Below, piece by piece: positions 48,601-61,612 of a stretch of 64,000 nt of DNA (its first letter is position 1; each line of letters starts with the position of its first letter). The DNA lies in the NCBI GenBank assembly GCA_964247055.1, contig OZ176053.1, positions 11,842,001-11,906,000 on the forward strand, given 5' to 3'. The DNA comes from Paragordius varius. Lineage: Eukaryota > Nematomorpha. The position numbers were made by a program, and so were the translations under genes. The notes beneath the pieces are model-generated. The model was not told the DNA's origin. It worked only from the letters and a program-made list of their open reading frames with translations, and did not search any database.

Positions 48601-51600
48601 TGTAAATGGTATATATGTATGTGAATTCAATCATATACAAAATTTTGAAATTAAGCTCCGTAAGTATTGTTATGTTTAAATAATTCACTAGCAAATATAA
48701 TTACCGCAATTGAAACCAATGACCAGCCGACCCAAAATAATGAGTTCATAGGAATTCGCAGCCCTGGCCACACCCATCAATATTGCAGCAAGGAAAGCTG
48801 TCGCATTATTTAACAATAAACATCCTTTTCTATAATGAACCAAAAAAAATCAACAATTTTCAAATCAAAAGAAATTTTAAATACTTAATCTTAAGCAACC
48901 GCAAAAAAGTTTTTAAAAAAATAGATTAAGAAGCAGATCATCATTAACTTTATATCATTTTTCGGCAAAAAATGCCGAAAAACATGGTTATACAAAAAGA
49001 AAATTGGCACTTCAATTTAAAAAGAGAAAAATTCATGCTTTAAATAAAAATAGAAGTAAAATGGGTCGTTCGCTCAAATATACAGTAATGTATGTTTAGA
49101 ATTGTCAAAAATACGTTTTTAATTGATTTTACATTGTTTTTAATTGTTAAGATGTTTGATATGTCAACTTTTAACATGCGCATTTTTAAGCCTTAAAATA
49201 ATAATAGCCTATTTATTGTAAACAATTAAAAACAAAGTAAAATCAATTCAAAACGTATGTTTGACAATTCTAAACATACATGACTGTAATTGGTGTTCAA
49301 TTGAATTTAATTATAAAAACTTTATAATATTAATTTACAAATTTAGAAACAATTGTATAGTCAAGATAATAAGCAGTCTAAAAATAACATATATTTATAG
49401 CTCATAAATATAAAAAGATCTATAGTCTTGTTTGACATTTAAAATTTATTGCCTATGGATATACAGGGCAAAGATTAATTAATTACAAAATTTTTACAAA
49501 CGTAAAAATAGTTTAAAGCTAAAGTTTATGAGACAAAATTGAAAAATGTCCAAAAAAATGTTGTATTTTAATATAAAAAAAGAATGTAGTTTTATTAGTT
49601 TTGGTATAATATCAAAAAATTAGAATAAATTTGCCTATTTATGTTTTTAATCTAAAATAATCATATTGAACCCAAATTTTAGCAAATCCATATTTTGAGT
49701 AACTAAATATAGATTTTGAAAAAATCAAAATCGAAAAATATATAAGTTCGTTTGCAAATAAAGAAAGAAAAAAACCTGCCAAATTTATCACAAAAGTATC
49801 CGGAAAGCAATCCTCCAATCATACCAGTTATGCAAAAAATGGAAACTGTAACACCCCAAAGCACAGTTATTTTGCCCGGATCTAATCGACGATTGTGTCG
49901 ACCCTCATAAACTTTCCCATACCAAGATCGTAGGATCTAACAAACAATCATATATTTTACAATGTGGGACATTTCGCAACTTGTAATTTTAAGATAGTTT
50001 TGAACCTTAGTTGAACATCATTTATTATTTAAAAAAATACGTATTGACTATATTATGAAATATAAACGATTTATAATCTCATAAAATCTAAAAAAGAATG
50101 AACCCCTGTAAGTTTAATGTTTAAAAAGCAAAAGGATTCCTATTTTACGGATTCTAATTAGTATTTTTTTCCACCCAAAACAGAGCACATTTTATCACAT
50201 TAGTTCCAAAATTTGAAATACTAATAGTCGCTCTTAAAATGATTCAAAGAAAATTATTCAAAATTAATTAATATGTTTGAGTTAAATTGTTTGTTTAATT
50301 AAGTATTGTTAATTAGAGTGTGTTAAAATTTGTGGAAAACTAAAATTAGTCCTGAATACTAATTTTGTTATCATAAAACTTCAAATATTAATTAAATTAT
50401 GAGACGATAGAAACATACTAGAGAAATACTGTTGTTTAAGACCTAGTTTCCCAAAAAAGATTTATTAATTCCAAAATAAAAAGTGCAAAGCCATCTTAAA
50501 TATAAATTATGGTTATTCCACCATGTAATCTATTGATAGTATCTTAAAAAATGAACAATTACCATTAATTTTATTGGTAAATAAAACCCAAAATATATTT
50601 ACATAAAAAATAAATTGGATGAAACCGGAAATTAAAAATAAACAAACAAAGGCTAAATCACACATGCATATACACACAAACAGTTAAATATTTAATGGGA
50701 AGAATTAACGCCCACAACCCCTTAGGCGGGATTTATTAAATTAGTATGAGGCAAAAAAAATCAAAAAAAAAATAATTTTTTAAAAATCTCGTGTTTAATT
50801 GGAATTTAAAAATGGTTAGGTTAATAAAATACAACTATTCAGGGGCATTTACAGTTTTACACAACAGTATTTTGATACACTAAGATATAAGTAAAAATGA
50901 ACAAATGGGTGAAATTTTAATTTTTTGCCATCTTCCATCCAATATTTGATTTAATTTAAAGTGTAGTTTTGACCCCAAAAAATTAATATGTTTATTAGGA
51001 AAATTCATGTTTAATTTTATTAGTTAATTTTTATAAAATGTAACCTGTTCAGGGGCATTCACGACACCAATACTATAACCAAATTGAAAGGAACTGAGCG
51101 CAATAACGGCCACGGCAGAGGCCAACATACATGTCATTCCCTGTTAAAAATTTATCAAAACATTTTAGTTTTTTGTGTAAAATTTAATTTTTTTAAAAGT
51201 TTTTTATTATCAATTTCAATAAAAGTTAATTTGTAAAGCCTCGTTTTTTTTATAGGGCCACATATGGCCGCTATTTAAGTTTTATGTTCAAATTTCATGA
51301 ACCGGAAGTGAAAAAACATGTTATATATAATTTTGAGAAAATATAAAATTAAAGGGTAATCAAAGTATACTTTAGCCATCTTTGAATATTATAATCGGCG
51401 AAATATTTAAACAAACAAAAGTTTATTTGAAAATATCACAGATGAATCACAAAACAATATATGTAAATATTTTGTGAGACAAGCGAATAAATATGGAATC
51501 AAAATAATGGAGTAAGTGAAGAGAGAGATAAAAATTGAGATTTGGCAAAAAGGTTTATTCGAAGATTTTCAAAACGGAAAAATATGAAAACATGTATATA

Positions 51601-52671
51601 GTCGTGATTGTGTAAGTGATATAATAAAAATAAGGTGATTAAAAAATTATTTTAATTAAAAATTTAATTTGACGTCAAAGGGTTTATACATGCATATATC
51701 ACATAAAAGGGGTAAAACTTGCCCTAAAGCTAGTACAAATGTGCGCAAAAATAATGAATGGTGTTATCTCAAAAAAAGCTAAATAATGGATATATGAAAA
51801 AAAGGGTGACTAAGTAAAAATTTTGTTGATGTGTAAAAATTCATTATATGTGGATTATTGGTATATTGGTAAAATGATGGATGATGCATACAATGTATAC
51901 TACATATTTTAAGATATTTAATATTAAGGTGATTTTTATACTTGCTACAATGTTAAATGATTAAACTTATACGGCACTAATTTAACACTAGTTTAAAATT
52001 TTATTTTTCGTCTGTTACTTATCAATGAGCGAGGGATAGCTTAAAGCTTTTGTTTGACTTTTAATGTCAAAACTTATTTTGATGACAATATAATAATTAT
52101 ATATTTTTTGGCGAAAAGTGCCATATTGTCTGCATAACTGTTTCATTCAACACATACATACATTTATTGATTTATTTATATATATTAAACATTTAAACTC
52201 ATAATGTCAATTCAAAATTTAATCAATTATGTTTCAATTTTATATTTCATAATTTTGAAGACGATCCCGGAATACAATTTTTGCATTGCATTTGTGAACA
52301 TATATATTTGCATATAACATGATTGGGGGAAATAAAAAATCAATATTTTTTGATAAAAGACAGAGAGAGGCAGGCGCTTTGTATCGTATTTTAAAAATTA
52401 AGCAACAAAAATACAGTAATTTTTTTATTATAATTTTTGTCTCAAATTACCGACACATATAAGCTACAATAAATTTATGAATGCGTAGAAACACGCCTAA
52501 CTAATTCAAAATATAATTTTTAAATAAAAATATAAATTTTTAGAAAGAGTATTAAAGTAGCATAAAAGGGTAACATAGGCAAAAACTAACTTGACGACCG
52601 GGTCTAACTTCCTTAACAGGATATCTTCTCTCCATCTCGGCTTGAGTTTCAGCTCCATGGTCTTGTTCCAT
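42995..52671 (-). CDS. SLC2A: Facilitative sugar transporter, class I GLUT (SLC2A) type
   Basis: Minus-strand exons: 52671-52591, 51140-51045, 49936-49776, 48829-48705, 47920-47750, 47271-47164, 46354-46167, 45072-44862, 44296-44195, 43929-43802 and 43385-43236, then 43021-42995. This gives 515 residues; if exon 11 reads through, it stops at 43230 with 508. All phases agree. Class I GLUT marks appear in order: [15 protein letters not shown] (TM1), CDKFGRKG (loop 2), [52 protein letters not shown] (TM7), [21 protein letters not shown] with [36 protein letters not shown]. Twelve membrane helices are expected, moving hexoses down their gradient at the plasma membrane. QLS in TM7 and PETK are intact. 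The GPGPIPW motif reads GPGVIAW, which may affect specificity. Intron 3 holds a MITE. Confidence 0.93.
45266..45303. repeat. (TA)n microsatellite in transporter intron 7
   Basis: About 19 TA units; a second run of similar length stands at 45650-45682 in the same intron. Confidence 0.85.
49083..49286. mobile_element. Palindromic Tc1/mariner-type MITE in transporter intron 3
   Basis: The 204-bp element is flanked by TA on both sides (49081-49082, 49287-49288). Its arms of about 70 bp start CAGTAATGTATGTTTAGAAT and end in the inverse with CATACATGACTG; only a few bases differ between arms. The middle is about 65 bp. No coding capacity; presumably moved by a Tc1/mariner transposase. Confidence 0.88.
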
Positions 52672-55335
52672 GTTAAAAATGGAGAATATTAAGAAAACAA
52701 AATATTGTAATGGATGATATAAAGATACAAGGGATCTATGTAAAATTCGACGACCAAATGTAAAAAAATAAATTTAATAATGTTTTATATTACAATCAAA
52801 TTTCGAAATTTTGCAATTTGCGCGAGTAGGACTGACTGTACAACAACACTCTTTATGGTTTAACAACGTGTCTAATTTGGTGATATGCGATCAATGCGAT
52901 TTGCAAACACAAAAATACACAAAATTTGTTTACTTTTGCACACCACTATACAGCAAGGGAGAGTAATGTAAAAAATCACGTATGATAAATATTTTTAATT
53001 TAGGTATAATGATAAAAAGTAAAGAAGATGATAGCGCGTTCATATATACAATACATAGTATACTAATGTTTATTGCCAGATTTGTATATAATATTCTATG
53101 TGAAAATAGTAAATATAAATATTTATAAGGTAACATATATGTGGTTATATTTACAATACCAAATTTTGCATTACATATATAAAACTAATTTACAATGTTA
53201 AAAAAAGGTAAAACAGGTAAACTATAAATTTGTATGTGTGGTAAAAATTCGTATTATTTTTCTTTTTTACGTCTTAATCTACATATTTTATGAATTATTT
53301 TATAATATATAATAATACTACAAATTATTATTCATCGATTTTGAGGATTAAATACATAATAGCACACTTTTTGCCTAATCATTTTTTAATTAATAAAAAG
53401 TTTATGGTAAAATTATGTTGATAAAGTAGCTTAAAGTTTGTGTATATATTTTTTACAAATCATTACAAATATGTAAATCATATTCGTGAAAGATTAAATT
53501 TTATGCATGTAACCAAGGCCATCAAAATATTTTGAATATTAAATGAAACAAATTAAAGGTAAAAATTTGGTGATTTACTGTGTGTTACCCGAGGGCGACA
53601 CACCCTCATGTGTTCATAGAGCATAAAATTAAAAACACGATAAAATAATTTGCTTTATTCCTGAATTTTCCGGTAATAATCCGATATATACGGAATCGCC
53701 CAGTATAAAATTATCCCAATAGGCAATTAATTACTTGACTATTTAAGTATTAGATTCAAGATTTAGCGTACAAAACGGCAAAGATATAAATTAACCTTAA
53801 GATTAACCAAAAATCTTTCATTAAAGTAACGATTAAAAAAATTATAAATTCGTATTAAAAGCCAATCGGTAAAATTAAATGATTAGGAAAACAAATTTTT
53901 GAGTTGTCCTTTCTATGTACAACTAAACACGATTTTAGTTGGTTCACAAAAATATTACAAAAACAAAACCATAGGGTACATCATTGTGGGTTTAAATATA
54001 TGATGTCAATGATAATTCAAGAAATAATATTTTACATAAATTCCATATGATGAATGTATTGACTTTTGATCGGAATTTTCCTATAAATTTGTTTAAATCA
54101 AAGTTCATTTACTTCATTACTAGCCATCTGCAATATACTAGCTTAAATTATTTAGAAATATAACATTCTATCCATATGTGGTAAATTTTTAATTAGGAAT
54201 TATTTTAATACAAATTGAATTCCTGTTTCAACAAGTTTTAATCAAAGAACAAGTATTCGATATATATATATCGTTTAGTCGATTTCAGCAAGTGTATCCG
54301 CCTTCTTTAAAATAATCCTGCAACTAAACACAATATTCCATATATAAATATTTATCTTATTGTAATGCTTAGCCAAAAATATCGATTACCAACTAGATGT
54401 TTTACATACTGAAAATTTGTGTTACTTATAAGATGGAAGTACGGGTTGTTAAACAATTGTATGAGCTCAATCGGGAGATAATAAAACTGAAAAAAATACA
54501 ACAATTTTTTAATTAGGAAAAACCATAAAAAATCAAAAATTATAACGTTCAAATAACGATTCCTGGATTATTATTAACTTATTATTGGGCATTGTCAAAT
54601 ATTTTTTCTTATCTATGGATATATTATTAAATATTTTAAATTTGCGACTGCAAAGTGCGTTTGAACCTCTTTCATAAAACCATATATGTACTCAATGCAA
54701 AAAATGCACGTTCTTTTATTTATAATATAACCCTAGATTTCGAGTTTACTACTAGGGGATTTCATCAAAATCATTTTAATAACTAAGAAGCACTCTTTTT
54801 GTTAAGTAACATAAGATAAAGTTGAATGTCGATTAAATTTTATTCAAATTCTTATAACACTACATTTATACCAAAATTGTAGGTTGGATATATATAGGAA
54901 ATTGCTATGTGAAACAAGTCAAATAGATGTGTTGTACCTAGGAGTGAATGCTAAAAGCAGGAAATTAGTCTGTGATTACTATTGACGAAGGGTTTCTTTC
55001 ATATATCATAGTATTTTCAATTTAATCTTCAACTTAATTTTTTAATATATTTCAGTTTGATTTTCTTATATCATTCTTTTATCCATCCATCTTTTAATTG
55101 CTCAAAAAATCTTTGATCGTTCATTAATATTTTTTTAACTTTTCTGGGCCTCTTCCAAAAACATACCAAACAAACATTGGTTTGGTTTAAATATACTTCA
55201 AATTTGATAGGGTAATAATGTCTGAAATTGGCCAACTTCTATATTTAGCTCTATACATTTGTCATTGTTGAATATGCTGCATTGCATACTATGCACCTTG
55301 AGAGAAAAACAGTCGAAATAATTTGAGGACATTTT
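52672..55335. other. Gene-free AT-rich region upstream of the sugar transporter
   Basis: About 2.7 kb with no coding region, RNA gene or repeat family that I could support. It should contain the promoter of the minus-strand transporter. Confidence 0.45.
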
Positions 55336-55599
55336 ATCACTTAATCACATTTAGAATTTTTTAAGAATGAGGCAAGAGTGGAATGTTTTTTATTTGATAT
55401 TACTAAATAAATTTTCTTTTCATTTTTGATCATCGTATTATCTCCGTTATTAGCGAAATTTTTAGAAAAATTGTATAAGTGTAAGTGTAACAGAATCAAT
55501 AAAGTCATCAATATCGAAAAGATTAGCAAAATTTTAAATATCACAACAAATTATTTTTATAAAAAAAATTTATTTAAAATAAATCATTATTTATTCAGA

Positions 55600-55660
55600 G
55601 CCATAAAAAAAGATAGGGTCGCATGCGGCCCGTGAGCCAGCTTTTGAGTACTCTTTGTAT
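55600..55660 (-). mobile_element. Terminal fragment of a hAT element (reverse orientation)
   Basis: GGTCGCATGCGGCCCGTGAGCC with TTTTGAGTACTCTTTG is the reverse complement of the left end of the 56554 hAT element (GTACTCAAACCGCGGGCCGCATGCGGCCC). The body would lie to the left, but no transposase frame is visible there. Confidence 0.6.
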
Positions 55661-55794
55661 TCGTATAGCTTAAGTGCTACGCACAATTTACCTATAACTT
55701 GAGACTTTTTTATATAACCATCAGACCTATTTGCCTAAGAAGAAAACTCTATATTCTATTGTGACGCTTAAATACATCCATTTTTGAAGTCATT

Positions 55795-56130
55795 AATTAT
55801 GTCTAAGAAGCAGATCAAGTGTACTGTTGATCCAAATGGAGCCCATGCAATTATTGAACATTTACAAAAACGATAATTGTACACGGTTACATAAATTGTC
55901 CACAGTGTCTCAAATGGCAAAAATAATTATTAATACCCCTTGCTTATGAGTTTTGTCAACTAGCATAGCACCCTAAACGAAAGTATATTTAGGATGTTAA
56001 GACATAGGCCATTATAATGTTTGGTATAACTATGGCTGTTAATGGCGCGATTCGGAAGAGCAAATCAAATTGCATAAAACTTCACCATAGTCTGCAAAAA
56101 AAGAATATTTAATAGTTAAAGTCTAGTATG
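55795..56130 (+). pseudogene. Possible transposase relic (unassigned)
   Basis: A short frame from ATG 55799 (MSKKQIKC, PNGAHAIIEHLQKR) stops early. After about 130 bases, IMFGITMAVNGA resembles the 'VMVFG' strand of Tc1/mariner transposases. The evidence is weak: the pieces are short and out of frame, and the family is only a guess. Confidence 0.25.
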
Positions 56131-56553
56131 AAGGATGTGTCATTTAAAAAACACCGGATAAATTATATGATATGAAAATGATATCAATGCATACTTAAAC
56201 CGCTATACCATTATTTAAAATATAATTTATAAAAATATTTATATTACATATATTAACCTACCATATGTCAAAGGAGAATAGACAGGTTAAAGCAACCATG
56301 AATGTACCCATGACCTCTGTGACTGCTTATTAAAACAACCAAAAAGTCCAAACATAGGTCTAATGCGGTTAAACATTTTAATTATTATATTATACTCACC
56401 ATACTGATTTAAGCCTAATATAAAAAAATCATTTTTTGGATAATTTGATCTTAAGTGAAAGTAGTGTATAATATTTTTTAAAATATATATATATTTATAA
56501 ATGCTTATTGTATATCCTATGCATAAATATCAATCTCATATAATGATTTAGGT

Positions 56554-58845
56554 CAGTGGTACTCAAACCGCGGGCCGCATGCGGCCCTAAGAATGCTTTA
56601 AAATTGCCCTATGACCATATTTATACTTAAATTATTTTTTTATTGATGAATTTTTAAAATACTTTTCGCTTTTTTTAATATTAATTTATTTTATTCAGCT
56701 TTAATTTTGGTATTATTTTTTAATAAATGTAAAAATTTCCCTACATTAAAATGATTACAAAACTTTGGAACACATTGTTTCTGTTTCTGTATTCTATTTT
56801 CTTTCTATAAATTTTTATGACATGTTTATTTATAGCATAATTCAAATTATATTCCTATTTTTTGAAAAATTTACATTATATTTAAACATAAATTCAAAGC
56901 ATTATGGATTAGGCTGAATCAGTATGTTTTAGAATGATATAATGTTATATCAGCAAATTAATAATAAATTTATTAATGAATTTTCGTTAGATTCATCTAA
57001 CTTCTTCGGATTAACATAAAATAAAAAATAAAAATAAAATTAAAATAATGTTACAAAATTAAATTATAAAATATTTTATAAAAATAAAGATGTGTATGTA
57101 TTTATGAAGAAATCCGTTACTGGGTTAACACGAAGGATGACATTTAATACTAAAAATAAATTATCCGATAAAGAATGGGCAGAAAAATTCTTTGTCGTTT
57201 TAAATAAAAATGTTGTTACCTGCCTAATATGTAAGGACAACATAATTATGAAATAAATACAATATTTACAGACATTTTACAATCCATTTTTCTCATTAAT
57301 TACCAGAAAATCATGAGGAAAAAAAAGAAAAATAAAAATTAAATAATTATATCAGAAAAAAATTTATTATGTCCATAGCTTTCTCCCAGGAAAAAGCTGA
57401 ACATTAGCTGCGTATGAAATTTGCCATAATTTAGGTAAAATTATAAAACCGTTTACTGACTCCAAACTAATAAAAGAATGTCAAATAAATGGTTGCACTT
57501 TTTTTATATAATAAATTCCATAATGAAGACAAAATCATGAGGCAAATTAAAAAACTTCAACTTTCTCATGTGCTCGACGCATTGAAGACATGTCTAAATA
57601 TATTATTAACAAAACATTATGGGCTAAAAACTGCAAATATTTTAGTATTGCTATTTATTCTAGCACTGATATTAGTTCAACACCTCAATGTACGCTCCTC
57701 GTGAGATTTTGCAACATAATCAACGAGGAACATTTAAATTTTTTACCAATGAATAATACCACGAAAGGAATTGATTTTCTTGAAATTATTAGCATTTTTC
57801 GATAATAATGGTATATATATATATATATGAAAAAATTGGTTATTTGCACAGATGGCTGTCCTATGATTGGAATAAACAAAGGATTTTTACCTCTTTTGAT
57901 AAACAATATTATTTGCAAAATATTTTATCCTTTCACTGCCTTATTCATCAGCAAAACTTTTTCGCGTGTAAAAAATGAATCACTCAATCGGTAATTAAAA
58001 CGGTTGTGGATATAATTAACCACATCATTGGCAGACAGCTCAACCGCCGTAAATTCAAAAACCTTCTGAAAGATATCCACAGTGAGTTTGATATTTTTGT
58101 ACACCGTTGTGAGATGGCTAAGCCATGACAAAATATTAAATTCATTTTTATTTTAAGACATGAAATTCTTTTATTTATAAAAGATAATAGAAAGTTTGAC
58201 GAGGAAATTAATAGTGACAAATGGTGGGTTTATTAGTCTACCTTTGCGACCTTATAAGTCTTAAAGGCAAAATAATAACCCAATTTAATATCTAAAAAAG
58301 ATTTTATAAATAAAACACTCTTATATTTTCCAACCCTTAAAACGATTTATGAAGAAAATATGGAATATACCGCGGAGATTGATTTAATAATCAATCGTTT
58401 AACATTTTTATCTAATGAGATTAAACTCAGATTTCAAGAATTTAGAAATATTAAAAATTGCTTAAAACTCCTTGAAAATCCATGGCATATAGATACATCC
58501 AATATTAAGAAACTTGAGTATTTCGGTTTTGATCAGGCGCATATCATTGAAGAATTCGTAGATTTCAAAAATGATTCCAATTTGGAGGCTATATTCAGGA
58601 GAATCGTAAAGAAGAAAGATATATAGAGTTTTGGCATGATGTGCCAAATAAATATGAAATGTGCTCACGTTATCCAACTGTTTTCCCCTCAACTTACACG
58701 CGTGAGGCGGCATATTTAAAAATAAAGTATGTCAAGAATGCATAGAAATCGCTTAACCGATGATCATATGGACGTATTAAGATTGGCCCGTCATGAGGCA
58801 AAATCAAATTTGTTAAAAATCTATTGGTTAATATCAAAATAAACG
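56554..58845 (+). mobile_element. Broken hAT transposon, ZBED5/FAM200-like transposase
   Basis: The left end CAGTGGTACTCAAACC plus GGGCCGCATGCGGCCC is at 56554. Transposase pieces follow in order in several frames. First is a BED-finger-like start (EWAEKFFVVLNKNVVTCLIC, about 57175). Then come SIAIYSSTDISS (about 57650, DEST-like motif with the first catalytic Asp position) and LPMNNTTKGIDF. ICTDGCPMIGINKGF (about 57850, second Asp) is next, then VVRWLSH (about 58108) and the end LTDDHMDVLRLA (about 58750). This order matches ZBED5/FAM200/GTF2IRD2-like hAT proteins. Many stops and shifts break it. A BED finger of CxxC type is partly kept; the right terminal repeat was not found. Confidence 0.8.
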
Positions 58846-60218
58846 TTGTTATCAAAATATTTTATTTTTTTAACTAAATGGTGCAAAACGAGTTTTTAGC
58901 TGGATTAACATATAATCCACAAAAAATTCATTGTGCTGATTTAGATGATGATATGTGTCAAATAGCTATGGAATATTTGCCAACGTTCATGGCCCTCGAA
59001 AAAAATATATATTTTATTTGGCCCGTCAAATTTTTTTGGTGAGTACCGCTGATTTAGGTCATCTTATCCAAAAATTGTGATTAAATATTGTACCATTGGC
59101 TTTTGATCTCGGTCTTTGGGCAGAAAAACTCCGTCAATTTTTTTACGTATTGATATATTGGATATTAATCAATTTGTGCTAATTATTAAAAAAATTTGTT
59201 TTATAAGTTTATATTATTTTTATCATTTTTATTATAATTTACCGTTTACCCGAAATACTGCAAATTTAAGATGTTGAAATTTTATTGAAATACTTTGCCT
59301 TTAGGATTATTTTTTATTATACTCAACAAAAAATTTAGCACGTTTTCCACTAATATAATCAATTTTATTGACCAAATGTGCGATAAAAAGCAATTCTTTG
59401 ATTTTGGCTAATAGCAAAAACATTATATTTTTCTGCTGTTTTAACTACAATTACCATTATATGATTCTGTAGCGTTTAGCTATTCAATGTTATATGCTTG
59501 ATGGACATTTATTTTATTTTATCGAATATTCGATAAATCAATACATATACCATCAAATATATTAATTACATGTTATTTAAGATTAAGTTTATATTTTTTA
59601 AAAAATGAAATTCTGTATATTAAAATAATACTGAAAAAATGGTATATATATAGCTATGACCATAATAACTAGTAACATAACTAAAATTAGTAAAACCTAA
59701 TATATTTGTAAGAGTTCATAATTTGCCTAGTCGTATACGGCTGTAAAAATATTTTACATTTAGGAATTATATTATGCTTAATTTATTTATTGGGTGTGGG
59801 CCATTGACAACTTGTGCCTACTTATATATTCTTTTGTTACAATTGACATTTTTATTTCGTTTGGCACTATATTGAAAATTTAATTTTAATCTTTTTATAA
59901 TTTACAGATGCTATTCATATTTATGCTGGCTTATGCACATTATTGTTGGTCAATCTGTAATACAAAAGCGGATATATAACAAATTTTGTCGAAATTTAAA
60001 AAACAAATAGAAGATAGGGAAAATTGTTTAATTTCAACATTTCAATTGACCAAATATAATATGAATAAATATAATAAATAAAAACATTTATCAAAAATAA
60101 AATTTCTATCCTGTTTTCATTGATATTTCCTATGCCAAAATATTATGATCTAAAATAGCAATAAATATTACAATTAATATTTAATACCATTTTTAATAAA
60201 ATAAAATCAAAAAAAATG
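58846..60218. other. Gene-poor stretch with an unassigned protein-like segment at 58878-59160
   Basis: From ATG 58878 a frame of about 55 codons (LTYNPQKIHCADLDDDMCQIA, then AMEYLPTFMALEK) runs to a stop near 59040. Related-looking segments (STADLGHLIQ, PLAFDLGLWAEKLRQFF) follow in the neighbouring frame. I do not recognise a family. The rest is AT-rich, with one copy of the 13463-13530 repeat at 59923-59985. Confidence 0.3.
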
Positions 60219-60290
60219 TGACCCCGACGTGATTTGAACACGCAGCCTTCTGATCTGGAGTCAGACGCGCTACCGTTGCGCCACGGAGTC
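60219..60290 (-). tRNA. trnW-CCA: tRNA-Trp (anticodon CCA)
   Basis: The minus-strand cloverleaf is complete. The acceptor stem is GACTCCG/CGGGGTC (one G-U pair), the D arm GCGC-AACGGTA-GCGC, and the anticodon arm TCTGA-CTCCAGA-TCAGA with CCA. A five-base variable loop is followed by the T arm GCGTG-TTCAAAT-CACGT with one G-U pair. The discriminator base is A. Internal A and B boxes are intact, no intron is present, and eight T residues follow the gene as an RNA polymerase III terminator. It is a nuclear-type gene that looks functional. Confidence 0.95.
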
Positions 60291-61612
60291 ATGCTATTAA
60301 AAGGATTAAAAATAACATATAAATATTACCATATTTTGTAAGATATTAAAACTTCCTTTCCCGTTACTATAAATTAAAAACTCACTAATTGTTTTTATTA
60401 CAAATTCTTAATTACGAAACCAAAAGGTTGGCTTGTTCATATTATTGTTTACATATCTCTCAAGAATTTAGTGGTAAAGCTCCGGAAATTTCGATTTGGT
60501 ACCCCTTAACAATTATTAACTACTGCATTAAATACTTTCACCAATTTTGGTCCAACTTTACCCGTTTTAGACCAGATTAGACAACCCAAATTCGGGATCG
60601 TATGATAAGCTCTAATATTCTATATAACACAGTGGCGACGTGGGCCTGCTACACCCTTTTCTTGATACAATTTTAAAAGGCATACTTTTCATCACTATAG
60701 CAAATATTTGTTGCGGTTCAATTTTCTTACGCACATATAATAATATTGTTAAAACGTTTTATATTTTGAAATGCCCTTATTAAAGAAAAATTGCTGAGAT
60801 TCCTGTTTGCGCAATTATTAAGGTTTAAGGGTTTAAATGAGGTAAAGATATATATTCTGAACTTGGACGGTATTCAATGCACCGGTCCGGATCATTAATA
60901 ATTAAACAGCGCCTATAAACTAATTATATCATGCTATTCATCATGCCCTTTTTCGATTATTAAATGGCGCCTAATCTTATATTGTACAAATTTGAGAACA
61001 GCTTCCCTCAAACTTTCTGGCTTGTGGGAATATGCATAATGAGCCAAAAATTCTCATTTTATGAAATATCTGTGGATTATTAAATATTAGCAATATGTTA
61101 TAAAAAAAGAAATAAGCTGCTTTTATCACCTATAATTTTTAATGGGGTTTATGTTTAGATATAAATATTGTAACTTAAACAGGTAAAATAATAAAATACA
61201 GTTAAATTTAATTAGTTCAAAAGTTTTCTTAATAAGTCAGTCCATTTATTATAAAAAATAGTAGAAATGGTAAAATAATAAGCCCGCACAAAAAAATTTT
61301 AGTTTTCTTAATCCTAGATTTGGGCGGAGATATCCAAATTCTTTTACTTTTGAGGTAAAAAATTAGCGAGATAGCTTGATTCTAAAATGTGAATGCCTTT
61401 AATATTATTGTTTTGGGAGTTCCCAATTTTTTTTTCTAATTTTCATACTGATATCATACCAATATATCTTCTAAAATCCTTTTATATATTAATAAATTTG
61501 GTTGTAGTAAAATGGGTCGGTGTCAGACTTTTCTCCATGCGTAGGAGATTGTTTAAACACTGCAAAAGAACTTCTATATTAACAGGTGGGCGTCCTAGCT
61601 ATATAATATAAG
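60291..61612. other. Gene-free stretch between tRNA-Trp and the LTR element
   Basis: Short open frames only (for example 60389-60580), none with a recognised domain. A patch at about 60640 with CAGTGGCGACGTGGGC is slightly GC-rich but unassigned. Confidence 0.4.

Noticed and set aside
53000-55330. Exons in the gene-poor region upstream of the transporter
   Set aside because: Open frames are short, AT-driven and without recognisable domain or matching splice phases.
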